In this document: in pieces, positions 46,325 to 55,800 of the stretch | How the letters are laid out: the number at the start of each line of letters is the position of its first letter | Position numbering within the stretch: the stretch's first letter is position 1 | NCBI RefSeq assembly: GCF_000974985.2 | Contig: NZ_LAVA02000010.1 | Location: 62,001 to 126,000, forward strand | DNA length: 64,000 bases | From: Streptomyces mangrovisoli | Lineage (GTDB): Bacteria; Actinomycetota; Actinomycetes; Streptomycetales; Streptomycetaceae | Reading direction: 5' to 3' | Notes under the pieces: generated by a model | The model's database searches: none | What the model saw: the letters and a program-made list of their open reading frames with translations, nothing else | Told to the model about the DNA's origin: nothing | Made by a program: the position numbers and the translations under genes

Positions 46325-47140
46325 TCAGGGGTGCTGGCTGCTGACGGAGAGGACCTCCCCGGTCAGGTAGGAGGCGTAGGGGGAGGCCAGGAAGACGATC
46401 GTGTTGGCCACCTCCCAGGGCTGCGCGGACCGTCCGAGCGCCTCGCGGGCGGTCAGGTCGGCGAGCAGCTCAGGGGTGGTGACCTTCGCGAGGTGGGGGT
46501 GGACAGCGAGGCTCGGGGAGACCGCGTTGACCCGGACGCCGAACGCGGCGGCCTCGACCGCCGCGCAGCGGGTCAGCGCCATCACGCCCGCCTTGGCCGC
46601 CGCGTAGTGCGCCTGCCCGGCCTGGGCGCGCCAGCCGACGACGGAGGCGTTGTTCACGATCGTGCCGCCCGAGCCCTGGGCGCGGAAGCGGCGCAGCGCG
46701 GCGCGGGTGCAGCGGAAGGTGCCGTTCAGGGTGACGTCCAGGACCTTCGACCACTGCTCGTCGGTCATGTCGGCCAGGTTCGAAGTGCCGCCGAGACCGG
46801 CGTTGTTGACCACCACGTCCAGTCGGCCGTGCAGACGTACGGCGGTGTCGAACAGGGCTTGGACCTGGTTCTCGTCGGTCACGTCGCAGGGGGCCGCGGC
46901 CACCGCGTCCGCGCCGAACTCGGCGGCCAGCGCGGCCTCGTGCTCCTTCAGGCGGCGCGGGTGGGCGTCGCTGAGCAGCACCCGCGCGCCCTCCTCCAGG
47001 AAGCGGCGGGCGGTCGCGCCGCCGATGCCGGTGCCGGCGGCGGCGGTGACGACGGCGCTGCGGCCGCGCAGCAGCCCGTGCCCGGCGACGTACTCCGGCG
47101 GGTCCGCGGGCCGTCGGGGCGGCCTCTCGACGCCTGTCAT
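46325..47140 (-). CDS. ipdF: IpdF-like short-chain dehydrogenase
   Basis: IpdF is a steroid-derived beta-hydroxy-acyl-CoA dehydrogenase/reductase of HIP degradation. The 271-residue SDR has VTAAAGTGIGGATARRFLEE as the cofactor motif, VLLSDAHPRRLKE, NNAGLGGTSNLADM, and the Ser in NNASVVGWRAQ with YAAAKAGVMAL. The start with a PPRRPADPPEYVAGHGLLRGR leader before the fold (shown by DPPEYVAGHGLLRG) is typical of this branch. First gene of the operon with kstR2 and fadA6. Its ATG at 47140 is 14 bp from the operator at 47155-47173, so repressor binding would block its promoter. Confidence 0.87.
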   Translation of the reverse strand: MTGVERPPRRPADPPEYVAGHGLLRGRSAVVTAAAGTGIGGATARRFLEEGARVLLSDAHPRRLKEHEAALAAEFGADAVAAAPCDVTDENQVQALFDTAVRLHGRLDVVVNNAGLGGTSNLADMTDEQWSKVLDVTLNGTFRCTRAALRRFRAQGSGGTIVNNASVVGWRAQAGQAHYAAAKAGVMALTRCAAVEAAAFGVRVNAVSPSLAVHPHLAKVTTPELLADLTAREALGRSAQPWEVANTIVFLASPYASYLTGEVLSVSSQHP

Positions 47141-47154
47141 GGCAGCACGCTAAC

Positions 47155-47173
47155 CTACCAAACACTTGTTAGG
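47155..47173. promoter_or_regulatory. Predicted KstR2 operator 2
   Basis: CTACCAAACACTTGTTAGG lies between ipdF (minus) and ipdE1 (plus). Its reverse complement CCTAACAAGTGTTTGGTAG differs from operator 1 (40707-40725) at three positions only, two of them in the central spacer. It keeps AnCAA and TTGnT half-sites of the KstR2 motif. Confidence 0.75.
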
Positions 47174-47223
47174 GAAGATTGGGGACGCCCCGGCCGCCGG
47201 GACGGCTGCGGAAGGAGGACGCG

Positions 47224-48363
47224 GTGGATCTCACTCTCTCCCCCGCCGACGAGGAGTTCCGCGCCGAGGCCCGCGCGTGGCTCGCCGCGCATGTGCCCGC
47301 GGCCCCGCTGCCCTCGCTGGAGACCGCGGACGGCTTCGCCGCGCACCGCGCCTGGGAGGCCGAACTGGCCGCGGACCGCTGGTCGGTGGTGTCCTGGCCG
47401 CGGGAGTACGGCGGCCGGGACGCGGGGCTCGTACGGTGGCTGCTGTTCGAGGAGGAGTACTGGGCGGCGGGCGCGCCGGCCCGGGTCGGACAGAACGGGG
47501 TCGGCCTGCTCGCCCCGACGCTGCTGCACCACGGCACCGCGGAGCAACGGGCGCGCGTGCTGCCGCCGATGGCGTCCGGCGAGGAGGTCTGGGCGCAGGC
47601 GTGGTCGGAGCCGGAGGCCGGTTCGGACCTGGCCTCGCTCACCTCGCGCGCCGAACGGGCGCCCGGGGGCTGGCGGTTGACCGGACACAAGACGTGGTCC
47701 TCGCGGGCCGCGTTCGCGGACCGGGCGTTCGGGCTGTTCCGCAGCCGTCCGGACGCGCCCCGCCGCCACGAGGGCCTGACCTATCTGATGTTCGACCTGC
47801 GCGCGCCCGGCGTCACCGTGCGCCCGATCGACCGCCTGGACGGCAGACCCGCGTTCGCGGAGCTGTTCCTGGACGGGGTGTTCGTGCCCGACGCGGACGT
47901 GATCGGCGCGCCCGGCGAGGGCTGGCGGATCGCGATGTCGACGACGGGCGACGAGCGCGGGCTCACGCTGCGCTCGCCCGGCCGCTATCTCGCCGCCGCG
48001 GACCGGCTGCGCGCCCTGTGGCGGGAGCGGGGCAGCCCGGCGTGGGCCCGGCGGCGGGTCGCCGACGCGGTGATGGGCGCCCGCGCGTATCAGCTGTTCA
48101 CCTACGCGAGCGCCTCGCGCCCCCTGGAGTGCTCCCCGCCCGGCCCGGAGTCCAGCCTGAACAAGGTGTTCTGGTCCGAGTACGACATCGCGCTGCACGA
48201 GACGGCGCTCGACCTGCTGGGCGCGGACGGCGAGGCGGCGGACGGCGACTGGGCCGAGGGCTGGGTCTTCTCCCTCGCCGGTCCCATCTACGCGGGGACG
48301 AACGAGATCCAGCGCGACATCGTCGCCGAGCGGCTGCTCGGCCTGCCGAGAGGACGCCGCTGA
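47224..48363 (+). CDS. ipdE1: IpdE1 (FadE30-like) acyl-CoA dehydrogenase subunit
   Basis: This is one chain of the alpha2beta2 acyl-CoA dehydrogenase that desaturates the HIP-derived CoA ester. It has 379 residues. MDLTLSPADEEFRAEARAWL is the N-terminal helix (shown partly: SPADEEFRAEARAWL). WSEPEAGSDLASL is the flavin/substrate motif, TGHKTWSSRAAFADRAF follows, and PIYAGTNEIQRDIVAERLL is the C-terminal FAD-contact segment, all as expected for the alpha-type subunit. GTG 47224 follows GGAGG with 6 bases. Its stop and the ipdE2 ATG overlap (TGATG). In mycobacteria the two subunits lie in separate divergent operons, whereas here they are adjacent. Confidence 0.88.
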   Translation: MDLTLSPADEEFRAEARAWLAAHVPAAPLPSLETADGFAAHRAWEAELAADRWSVVSWPREYGGRDAGLVRWLLFEEEYWAAGAPARVGQNGVGLLAPTLLHHGTAEQRARVLPPMASGEEVWAQAWSEPEAGSDLASLTSRAERAPGGWRLTGHKTWSSRAAFADRAFGLFRSRPDAPRRHEGLTYLMFDLRAPGVTVRPIDRLDGRPAFAELFLDGVFVPDADVIGAPGEGWRIAMSTTGDERGLTLRSPGRYLAAADRLRALWRERGSPAWARRRVADAVMGARAYQLFTYASASRPLECSPPGPESSLNKVFWSEYDIALHETALDLLGADGEAADGDWAEGWVFSLAGPIYAGTNEIQRDIVAERLLGLPRGRR

Positions 48364-49346
48364 TGCGTTTCGCCCTCGACACCGAACAGCGCGCGTTCGC
48401 GGCCTCGTTGCACGCGATGCTCACCGCCGCGGACACGCCCTCGGTGATCCGGGACTGGGCCCGCGGCGACCCGGCGCGCGGGCGTGCGCTGTGGGGCCGT
48501 ATCGGCGCGGCGGGGGTGTTCGCGCTCGCGGTCGACGAGAAGTACGGCGGTGCGGGACCCCGCCCGGTGGACCTCGCGGTGGCCTTCGTCGAGTTGGGCC
48601 GGCACGCGGTGCCGGGACCGCTGGTGGAGACGGTCGCCGCGGCGGTGCTGCTGGCCGGACCCGCCCTCGCCGAACGGTTCCTGCCGTCGATCGCGGCGGG
48701 GCACACCCTGGCCACGGTCGCCGACCGGGAGCGCGGGCCCGAGGGGAGTCCGGGCGCCGGACGGGCCCTCGACGGGGAGGTGGCGGGGGTGCGTCTGGTG
48801 CGCGCCGCGGACGGGCTGTGGCTGGCGCCCGGCCACGGTCCGGTCCGCCGCTCGCTGGATCCCGCGCGCCGCCTCACCGAACTGTCCCCGGGCGGCGAAC
48901 TGCTGACCCGCGACCCGCCGAAGGACGCCCTCGGCTGGGCCCGGCTGGCGACCGCGGCGCAGGCGCTCGGGGTGGGCCTCGCGCTGCTCGACCGCACGGT
49001 CGACCATGTCCGCAGGCGCACCCAGTTCGGCGTTCCCGTCGGCTCCTTCCAGGCCGTCAAGCACCGGCTGGCCGACGCGCGGATCGCGCTGGAGTTCGCG
49101 CGTCCGCTGGTGTTCGGCGCGGCGGTCACCATGGATCCGGCCGATGTCGCCGCCGCCAAGGTCACGGCCTGCGAGGCGGCGTACCGGACGGCCGTCACGG
49201 CGCTGCATCTGCACGGCGCGATCGGCTACACGGCGGAGTACGACCTGTCGCTGTGGCTGGGCAAGGCCCGTGCCCTGCGCACGGCGTGGGGCACGCCCGA
49301 GGAGTGCCGCGACGCCGTCCTCGACGGGGACGCGGGCCGGCCGTGA
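48363..49346 (+). CDS. ipdE2: IpdE2 (FadE33-like) acyl-CoA dehydrogenase subunit
   Basis: This is the partner chain of IpdE1, 327 residues, shorter and more divergent, as is usual for beta-type subunits of steroid acyl-CoA dehydrogenases. MRFALDTEQRAFAASLHAML starts the fold (shown here as RFALDTEQRAFAASL). FALAVDEKYGGAGPRPVDLAV and VRRRTQFGVPVGSFQAVKHRLAD are acyl-CoA dehydrogenase hallmarks, and ALHLHGAIGYTAEYDLSLWL is the C-terminal segment. The usual catalytic and FAD-phosphate motifs of the first domain are weak, consistent with cofactor being held mainly by the other subunit. It is translated by stop-start overlap with ipdE1 and ends the KstR2 block. It converges on the VWA gene. Confidence 0.86.
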   Translation: MRFALDTEQRAFAASLHAMLTAADTPSVIRDWARGDPARGRALWGRIGAAGVFALAVDEKYGGAGPRPVDLAVAFVELGRHAVPGPLVETVAAAVLLAGPALAERFLPSIAAGHTLATVADRERGPEGSPGAGRALDGEVAGVRLVRAADGLWLAPGHGPVRRSLDPARRLTELSPGGELLTRDPPKDALGWARLATAAQALGVGLALLDRTVDHVRRRTQFGVPVGSFQAVKHRLADARIALEFARPLVFGAAVTMDPADVAAAKVTACEAAYRTAVTALHLHGAIGYTAEYDLSLWLGKARALRTAWGTPEECRDAVLDGDAGRP

Positions 49347-49358
49347 GGGTCCCGGGGT

Positions 49359-50084
49359 TCAGTCGGCCCGCAGGATGCCCCGGGCCCGTGCCGCCGCGAG
49401 CCACTGCGGGAACTCCGCCACCAGCCGGTCGTACAGCTCGGCCTCGGACATCCGGCCGGGCTGCGAACCCGCGTGGAAGAAGCCCGCGTTGTCGACCACC
49501 CGGCGGGCCGGCACGGCCAGTTCGTCGAGCTTGCGCAGAAAGTCGAACTGACGGCTCTCCGGGTCGCCGAAGCCGATGAACTGCCAGAACAGCGGCAGTT
49601 CGGCCGCCTTGCACAGGTAGCGCTCCGCGGCGAGCTTGTTGATCGGCCCGCCGTCGGTCTGGAAGACGACGAGGGCGGGGGCGGTGGAGCCGCTGTCCAG
49701 GTAGTGGTCGATGACGGCGTCCATCGCCAGGTGGTAGCTGGTCTTCCCCATGTGCCCGAGCCCCGCCACGATCCGGTCGACGCGGCCGTGGTGGTCGGCG
49801 AGGGCGATGTCGGTGACGGCGTCGACGTCCGTGGAGAAGAACACGACGGGGACGCGGCCGTCGTCGTCGAGGTGCGCGGAGAGCCCGAGCACCCGGTCGG
49901 CCAGCGCCTGCACACTGCCGTCCTGGTAGTACGGCCGCATCGAGCCCGAGTAGTCGACCACGAGGTAGACGGCGACCCGCTGCCCCTCCAGGCCGTGCCG
50001 GGCGAGCGACGCGCCCGCGCTCTTGTACAGGTCGACCAGCGCGGGCGCCGACTCCTCGACCTTCTTCAGAGTGATCGCAACCAT
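49359..50084 (-). CDS. VWA-domain protein (tellurium-resistance/TerF-like)
   Basis: This is a 241-residue soluble protein that is almost entirely one von Willebrand A domain. VYLVVDYSGSM carries the metal (MIDAS) DxSxS, with the further metal residues in GHMGKTSYHLAM and VVFQTDGGPIN. The first 20 residues (VAITLKKVEESAPALVDL) resemble the start of the TerF/TerY-like cytoplasmic VWA proteins that sit in tellurium-resistance-type stress clusters, but no TerD genes are next to it. Binding partner unknown. ATG 50084 follows GGGAGAGTAGGGG. It stands alone between ipdE2 (convergent) and the chitosanase (divergent). Confidence 0.85.
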   Translation of the reverse strand: MVAITLKKVEESAPALVDLYKSAGASLARHGLEGQRVAVYLVVDYSGSMRPYYQDGSVQALADRVLGLSAHLDDDGRVPVVFFSTDVDAVTDIALADHHGRVDRIVAGLGHMGKTSYHLAMDAVIDHYLDSGSTAPALVVFQTDGGPINKLAAERYLCKAAELPLFWQFIGFGDPESRQFDFLRKLDELAVPARRVVDNAGFFHAGSQPGRMSEAELYDRLVAEFPQWLAAARARGILRAD

Positions 50085-50315
50085 GGCCCCTACTCTCCCT
50101 CCTGCCACCGGCGTTGGCCATGCCCTTCGATGCCGCACCACCACCGGCTCGGCCCCCTCCGTGCCGGCGGCAGGGTGACGCTCGCGTGCGCTAACGCGCC
50201 CCGCGGCCCGCGGCGCTCCGGGCGGGCGCCCGCGCCGTGGTGCCGGTGGCCCTGATCGGCCCGACGATCGTGAAGGTTGCCCGACTCACGGCCTGAACGC
50301 CCTAGGCTGTCCGCT

Positions 50316-51254
50316 ATGAGACCCGCCGGTGTCCTGCTCCTCGCGGGCGTCCCCGTCCTGATCGCCGCGACGCTCTACGGCCTCGGGCCGGCCGACGCGG
50401 AAGCCCACGGTCCGGTGCTCGACGAGATCACGGCCGGCCCCGCCACGGCGGACGGCACGCCCTCGCCGAGCGCCTCACCCTCACCGTCCGCCTCGGCCTC
50501 CCCCTCGCCGAGCGGCTCGCCGACCCTGGCGGCCGCCACCTCCCGGCCGGCCGGCCTGTCCGCGCCGGCCGAGAAGGAGATCGCGCAGGAGATCGTGGCG
50601 AGCGCCGAGAACAGCACCCTGAACTGGCGCAGCGCGTACGCCTACATCGAGGACATCGGCGACGGGCAGGGCTACACGGCCGGGCTCATCGGTTTCTGCA
50701 CCGGCACCCACGACCTGCTGGAGCTGGTCGAGGGGTACACCGCCCAGCACCCGGACAACGGGCTCGCCCGCTATCTGCCCGCCCTGCGCCGGGTCGACGG
50801 AAGCGATTCGCACGAGGGACTGGACCCCGGTTTCACCACGGCCTGGCGGGCGGAGGCCAAGGTCCCCGCCTTCCGCGCGGCGCAGGACGCCGAGCGCGAC
50901 CGGCTCTACTTCGACCCGGCGGTGCACACCGCCGAGCAGGACGGGCTCGGCACGCTGGGCCAGTTCATCTACTACGACGCGATGGTCTACCACGGCCAGG
51001 GCACGGTCCCGAACAGCTTCGGGGCGATCCGGGCCACGGCGCTGCGCCACGCCCGCACGCCCGCCCGGGGCGGCAGCGAGCGGGCCTGGCTGAACGCCTT
51101 CCTCGACGCCCGCCGTCAGGCGATGCTGTCGATGCACCCGGGTGTGGACACCAGCCGGGTCACCGCGCAGCGCGGCTTCCTGGATGAGGGCAACCTCGGC
51201 CTGCGCACCCCGCTCACCTGGCGGATGTACGGGGAGACGTACCGGATTCCCTGA
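50316..51254 (+). CDS. csn: Secreted GH46 chitosanase
   Basis: This hydrolyses beta-1,4 linkages in chitosan outside the cell. It has 312 residues. Residues 1-30 are a signal peptide (GVLLLAGVPVLIAATLYG, ending near ADAEA). A Ser/Pro/Ala linker spans about 45-80. The GH46 domain follows: general acid Glu98 in VASAENSTLNW, nucleophile-activating Asp116 in YIEDIGDGQGYT (18 residues apart, as Glu22/Asp40 of the Streptomyces N174 enzyme), then IGFCTGTHDLLELVE and the C-terminal DEGNLGLRTPLTWRMYGETY. The ATG at 50316 has no ribosome binding site. TAGGCT at 50303-50308 and TTGCCC at 50277 suggest a leaderless mRNA. Genes of this type are often repressed by CsnR; no such box was recognised. Confidence 0.94.
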   Translation: MRPAGVLLLAGVPVLIAATLYGLGPADAEAHGPVLDEITAGPATADGTPSPSASPSPSASASPSPSGSPTLAAATSRPAGLSAPAEKEIAQEIVASAENSTLNWRSAYAYIEDIGDGQGYTAGLIGFCTGTHDLLELVEGYTAQHPDNGLARYLPALRRVDGSDSHEGLDPGFTTAWRAEAKVPAFRAAQDAERDRLYFDPAVHTAEQDGLGTLGQFIYYDAMVYHGQGTVPNSFGAIRATALRHARTPARGGSERAWLNAFLDARRQAMLSMHPGVDTSRVTAQRGFLDEGNLGLRTPLTWRMYGETYRIP

Positions 51255-51329
51255 CGGCCGCGCCTGTCTTCGGACATCCCCGTCGCCCGTTGCCCGAGGG
51301 CCGCGCGCGCCCGTCCCCGGATGTGCGAC

Positions 51330-51369
51330 GGCGCCCGCCCAGTCCGGTCGGGGACAGTGGGCAGGCGCC
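51330..51369. terminator. Terminator between chitosanase and gltD
   Basis: An imperfect long hairpin, ggcgcccgcccagtcc against ggacagtgggcaggcgcc, lies between the two convergent genes. A second small stem, ccgcac-gccttt-gtgcgg (51379-51396), follows on the gltD side. Confidence 0.65.
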
Positions 51370-51416
51370 ATCAATGTTCCGCACGCCTTTGTGCGGGACG
51401 TCTTGTGAACGCGCGA

Positions 51417-52880
51417 TCAGACCATCAGCGAACGGTCCGTCGGGCGGATCGGGGCCGGCAGCTCGCTGGCGCCCGTCAGGAAGCGGTCCACCCCGCGGGC
51501 GGCCGAGCGGCCCTCGGCGATGGCCCAGACGATGAGCGACTGGCCGCGACCGGCGTCACCGGCGACGAACACACCCGGCACATTGGTCTGGAAGTCGGCG
51601 TCGCGAGCGATGTTACCCCGCTCGTCGAGCTCCAGGGCGAACTGGTCGACCAGGCCGTTCTCACGGTCGGTGCCGGTGAAGCCCATGGCGAGGGTGACCA
51701 GCTGGGCGGGGATCTTGCGCTCCGTGCCCGGCTTCGGGGTCAGCCTGCCGTCGACGAACTCGACCTCGGTGAGGTGCAGCCACTGGACGTTGCCGTCCTC
51801 GTCGCCCTCGAAGTGGGTGGTGGAGACGGAGTAGACCCGCTCGCCGCCCTCCTCGTGCGCGCTGGTGACCTTGTAGAGCATCGGGAAGGTCGGCCACGGC
51901 TGGGAGACCGGGTTCCGGTCCTCGCCCGGGCGGGGCATGATCTCCAGCTGCGTGACGGAGGCCGCGCCCTGGCGGTGGGCGGTGCCCACGCAGTCCGCGC
52001 CGGTGTCGCCGCCGCCGATGACCACGACGTGCTTGCCCTCGGCCGAGATCGGGGTGGTGACGTAGTCGCCCTCCTGGACCTTGTTGGCCAGCGGCAGGTA
52101 CTCCATCGCCTGGTACACGCCCGCCAGCTCCCGCCCGGGGACGGGCAGGTCGCGGGCGGTGGTGGCACCGGCGGCGATGACGACGGCGTCGTAGCGCTTG
52201 CGGAGGTCGGTGGCCTTGAGGTCCCGGCCGATCTCGACGCCGGTACGGAAGCGGGTGCCCTCCGCGCGCATCTGCTCGATACGGCGGTTGATGTGCCGCT
52301 TCTCCATCTTGAACTCGGGGATGCCGTAGCGGAGGAGGCCTCCGACGCGGTCCGCGCGCTCGTAGACGGCGACGGTGTGGCCGGCCCGGGTCAGCTGCTG
52401 GGCGGCGGCGAGACCCGCCGGGCCCGAGCCGATGACGGCGACCGTCTTGCCGGACAGGCGCTCGGGGGCCTGCGCGGCGACGGTGCCGGCGTCCCACGCC
52501 TTGTCGATGATCGAGACCTCGACGTTCTTGATCGTCACCGGCGGCTGGTTGATGCCGAGGACGCAGGCCGACTCGCACGGCGCGGGGCACAGGCGACCGG
52601 TGAACTCCGGGAAGTTGTTGGTCGCGTGCAGGCGCTCGGACGCGGCGGTCCAGTCCTCGCGGTAGGCGTAGTCGTTCCACTCGGGGATGAGGTTCCCGAG
52701 CGGACAGCCGTTGTGGCAGAACGGGATGCCGCAGTCCATGCACCGGCTGGCCTGCTTGCTGATGATGGGCAGCAGCGAGCCGGGGACGTAGACCTCGTTC
52801 CAGTCCCGGACGCGCTCGGCGACCGGGCGGGAGGTGGCGACTTCGCGCCCGTGGTTGAGGAAGCCCTTCGGGTCAGCCAT
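51417..52880 (-). CDS. gltD: Glutamate synthase small (NADPH) subunit
   Basis: This passes electrons from NADPH via FAD and Fe-S clusters to GltB for 2-oxoglutarate amination. The 487-residue length is standard. Cysteine clusters are [17 protein letters not shown] and [13 protein letters not shown]. The FAD motif is [20 protein letters not shown] and the NADPH motif [35 protein letters not shown] is the conserved C-terminal FAD-binding segment. The ATG at 52880 overlaps the gltB stop by 8 bases, so translation is coupled. It converges on the chitosanase gene. Confidence 0.97.
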   Translation of the reverse strand: MADPKGFLNHGREVATSRPVAERVRDWNEVYVPGSLLPIISKQASRCMDCGIPFCHNGCPLGNLIPEWNDYAYREDWTAASERLHATNNFPEFTGRLCPAPCESACVLGINQPPVTIKNVEVSIIDKAWDAGTVAAQAPERLSGKTVAVIGSGPAGLAAAQQLTRAGHTVAVYERADRVGGLLRYGIPEFKMEKRHINRRIEQMRAEGTRFRTGVEIGRDLKATDLRKRYDAVVIAAGATTARDLPVPGRELAGVYQAMEYLPLANKVQEGDYVTTPISAEGKHVVVIGGGDTGADCVGTAHRQGAASVTQLEIMPRPGEDRNPVSQPWPTFPMLYKVTSAHEEGGERVYSVSTTHFEGDEDGNVQWLHLTEVEFVDGRLTPKPGTERKIPAQLVTLAMGFTGTDRENGLVDQFALELDERGNIARDADFQTNVPGVFVAGDAGRGQSLIVWAIAEGRSAARGVDRFLTGASELPAPIRPTDRSLMV

Positions 52881-55800
52881 TGATCGCCGCCTCCATCATC
52901 TTCTCGGTGATCTCGGTCTCGGAGAGACCGGCTCGCTCGGCGGCGTCCTTGGCGGCGAGCACTGCCTTGTACGTGCTGGGGATGATCTTGCTGAAGCGGT
53001 TCACCGCGGTGTCCCACTCGGCGAGCAGCTTCTCGGCGACCGTGGAGCCGGTCTCCTCCTGGTGGCGGCGCACCACGTCGTGCAGCCACTGGCGGTCGGT
53101 GTCGTCGAGCTGCTCGACGGCGCCGAGGTTGCCGGCGTTGACGTGGTCGCGGTCGAGGTCGATCACGTAGGCGACGCCGCCCGACATGCCGGCCGCGAAG
53201 TTGCGGCCGGTCTCGCCGAGGACGACCGCGTGACCGCCGGTCATGTACTCGCAGCCGTGGTCGCCCACGCCCTCGGAGACCACCAGCGCACCGGAGTTGC
53301 GGACGCAGAAGCGCTCGCCGGTGCGGCCGCGCAGGAACAGCTCGCCGCCGGTGGCGCCGTAGGCGATGGTGTTGCCCGCGATGGTGGAGTACTCGGCGAG
53401 GTGGTCGGCGCCCCGGTCGGGACGGACGATCACCCGGCCGCCGGAGAGGCCCTTGCCGACGTAGTCGTTGGCGTCGCCCTCCAGGCGCAGCGTGACACCG
53501 CGCGGCAGGAAGGCGCCGAAGGACTGGCCCGCGGAGCCGGTGAAGGTGATGTCGACGGTGTCGTCGGGCAGGCCCGCGCCGCCGAACTTCTTCGTCACCT
53601 CGTGGCCGAGCATGGTGCCGACCGTGCGGTTGATGTTGCGGATGGAGACCTGGGCGCGCACCGGCTGCGCGTCGGTCGCCGAGTCGGCGGCCAGCGCGTC
53701 GGAGGCGAGCTTGATCAGCTCGTTGTCGAGCGCCTTCTCCAGGCCGTGGTCCTGCGCGACGACCTGGTGCAGGACCGCGCCCTCGGGCAGCTCCGGCACG
53801 TAGAACAGCGGGGCGAGGTCCAGGCCCTGCGCCTTCCAGTGGTCGACCGCGCGGGTGACGTCGAGCGCCTCGGCGTGGCCGACGGCCTCCTCGATGGAGC
53901 GGAAGCCCAGCTCGGCGAGGATCTCGCGGACCTCCTCCGCGATGAACCGGAAGAAGTTGACGATGTACTCGGCCTTGCCGGTGAAGCGCTCGCGCAGCAC
54001 CGGGTTCTGGGTGGCGACGCCGACCGGGCAGGTGTCCAGGTGGCAGACGCGCATCATGATGCAGCCGGAGACCACCAGCGGGGCGGTGGCGAAGCCGAAC
54101 TCCTCGGCGCCGAGGAGCGCGGCGATGACCACGTCACGGCCGGTCTTCAGCTGGCCGTCGGTCTGCACGACGATGCGGTCGCGCAGGCCGTTGAGCAGCA
54201 GGGTCTGCTGGGTCTCGGCGAGGCCGAGCTCCCAGGGGCCGCCCGCGTGCTTGAGCGAGGTCAGCGGGGAGGCGCCGGTGCCGCCGTCGTGACCGGAGAT
54301 CAGCACGACGTCCGCGTGGGCCTTGGACACGCCGGCCGCGACCGTGCCGACGCCGACCTCGGAGACCAGCTTCACGTGGATGCGGGCCTGCGGGTTGGCG
54401 TTCTTGAGGTCGTGGATCAGCTGGGCCAGGTCCTCGATGGAGTAGATGTCGTGGTGCGGCGGCGGGGAGATCAGGCCGACGCCCGGGGTCGAGTGCCGGG
54501 TCTTGGCCACCCACGGGTAGACCTTGTGGCCGGGCAGCTGGCCGCCCTCGCCGGGCTTGGCGCCCTGGGCCATCTTGATCTGGATGTCGTCGGCGTTGAC
54601 CAGGTACTCGGAGGTGACGCCGAAGCGGCCGGAGGCGACCTGCTTGATCGCGGAGCGGCGGGCCGGGTCGTACAGGCGCTCCGGGTCCTCGCCGCCCTCA
54701 CCGGTGTTGGACTTGCCGCCCAGCTGGTTCATGGCGATGGCGAGGGTCTCGTGCGCCTCGCGCGAGATGGAGCCGTAGGACATGGCGCCGGTGGAGAAGC
54801 GCTTGACGATCTCGGAGACCGGCTCGACCTCGTCGATCGGGATCGACGGGCGGTCCGAGGCGAAGCCGAACAGGCCGCGCAGCGTCATGAGGCGCTCGGA
54901 CTGCTCGTTCACCCGGTCCGTGTACTTCTTGAAGATGTCGTAGCGCTTGGCACGGGTCGAGTGCTGGAGGCGGAAGACCGTCTCCGGGTCGAACAGGTGC
55001 GGCTCGCCCTCGCGGCGCCACTGGTACTCGCCGCCGATGTCCAGCGCGCGGTGCGCGGGAGCGATGCCGGAGGCCGGGTAGGCCTTGGCGTGGCGGGCGG
55101 CGACCTCCTTGGCGACGACGTCGATGCCGACGCCGCCGATCTTGGTGGCGGTGCCGTTGAAGTACTTCTCGACGAAGGCGGTGTCGAGGCCGACGGCCTC
55201 GAAGACCTGGGCGCCGCGGTAGGAGGCGACGGTCGAGATGCCCATCTTGGACATGACCTTCAGGACGCCCTTGCCGAGGGCGTAGATCAGGTTGCGGATG
55301 GCCTGCTCGGCCTCCATGCCGGGCAGGAAGGTGCCCGCGTGGACCAGGTCCTCGACGGACTCCATCGCCAGGTACGGGTTGACCGCGGCGGCGCCGTAGC
55401 CGATGAGCAGGGCGACGTGGTGGACCTCGCGGACGTCGCCGGCCTCGACCAGCAGGCCCACGCGGGTGCGCTGCTTGGTGCGGATGAGGTGGTGGTGGAC
55501 GGCCGCGGTGAGCAGCAGCGACGGGATCGGCGCGTGCTCGGCGTCGGAGTGCCGGTCGGACAGGACGATCAGGCCGGCGCCGTTCTCGATGGCGGCGTCG
55601 GTCTCGGCGCAGATCTCGTCGATGCGCGCGGCGAGGGCCTCGCCGCCGCCGGAGACCCGGTACAGGCCGGAGAGCGTCGCGGCCTTGAAGCCGGGCAGGT
55701 CGCCGTCGGCGTTGATGTGGATGAGCTTGGCCAGCTCGTCGTTGTCGATGACCGGGAAGGGCAGCACGACGCTGCGACAGGACGCGGCCACCGGGTCGAG

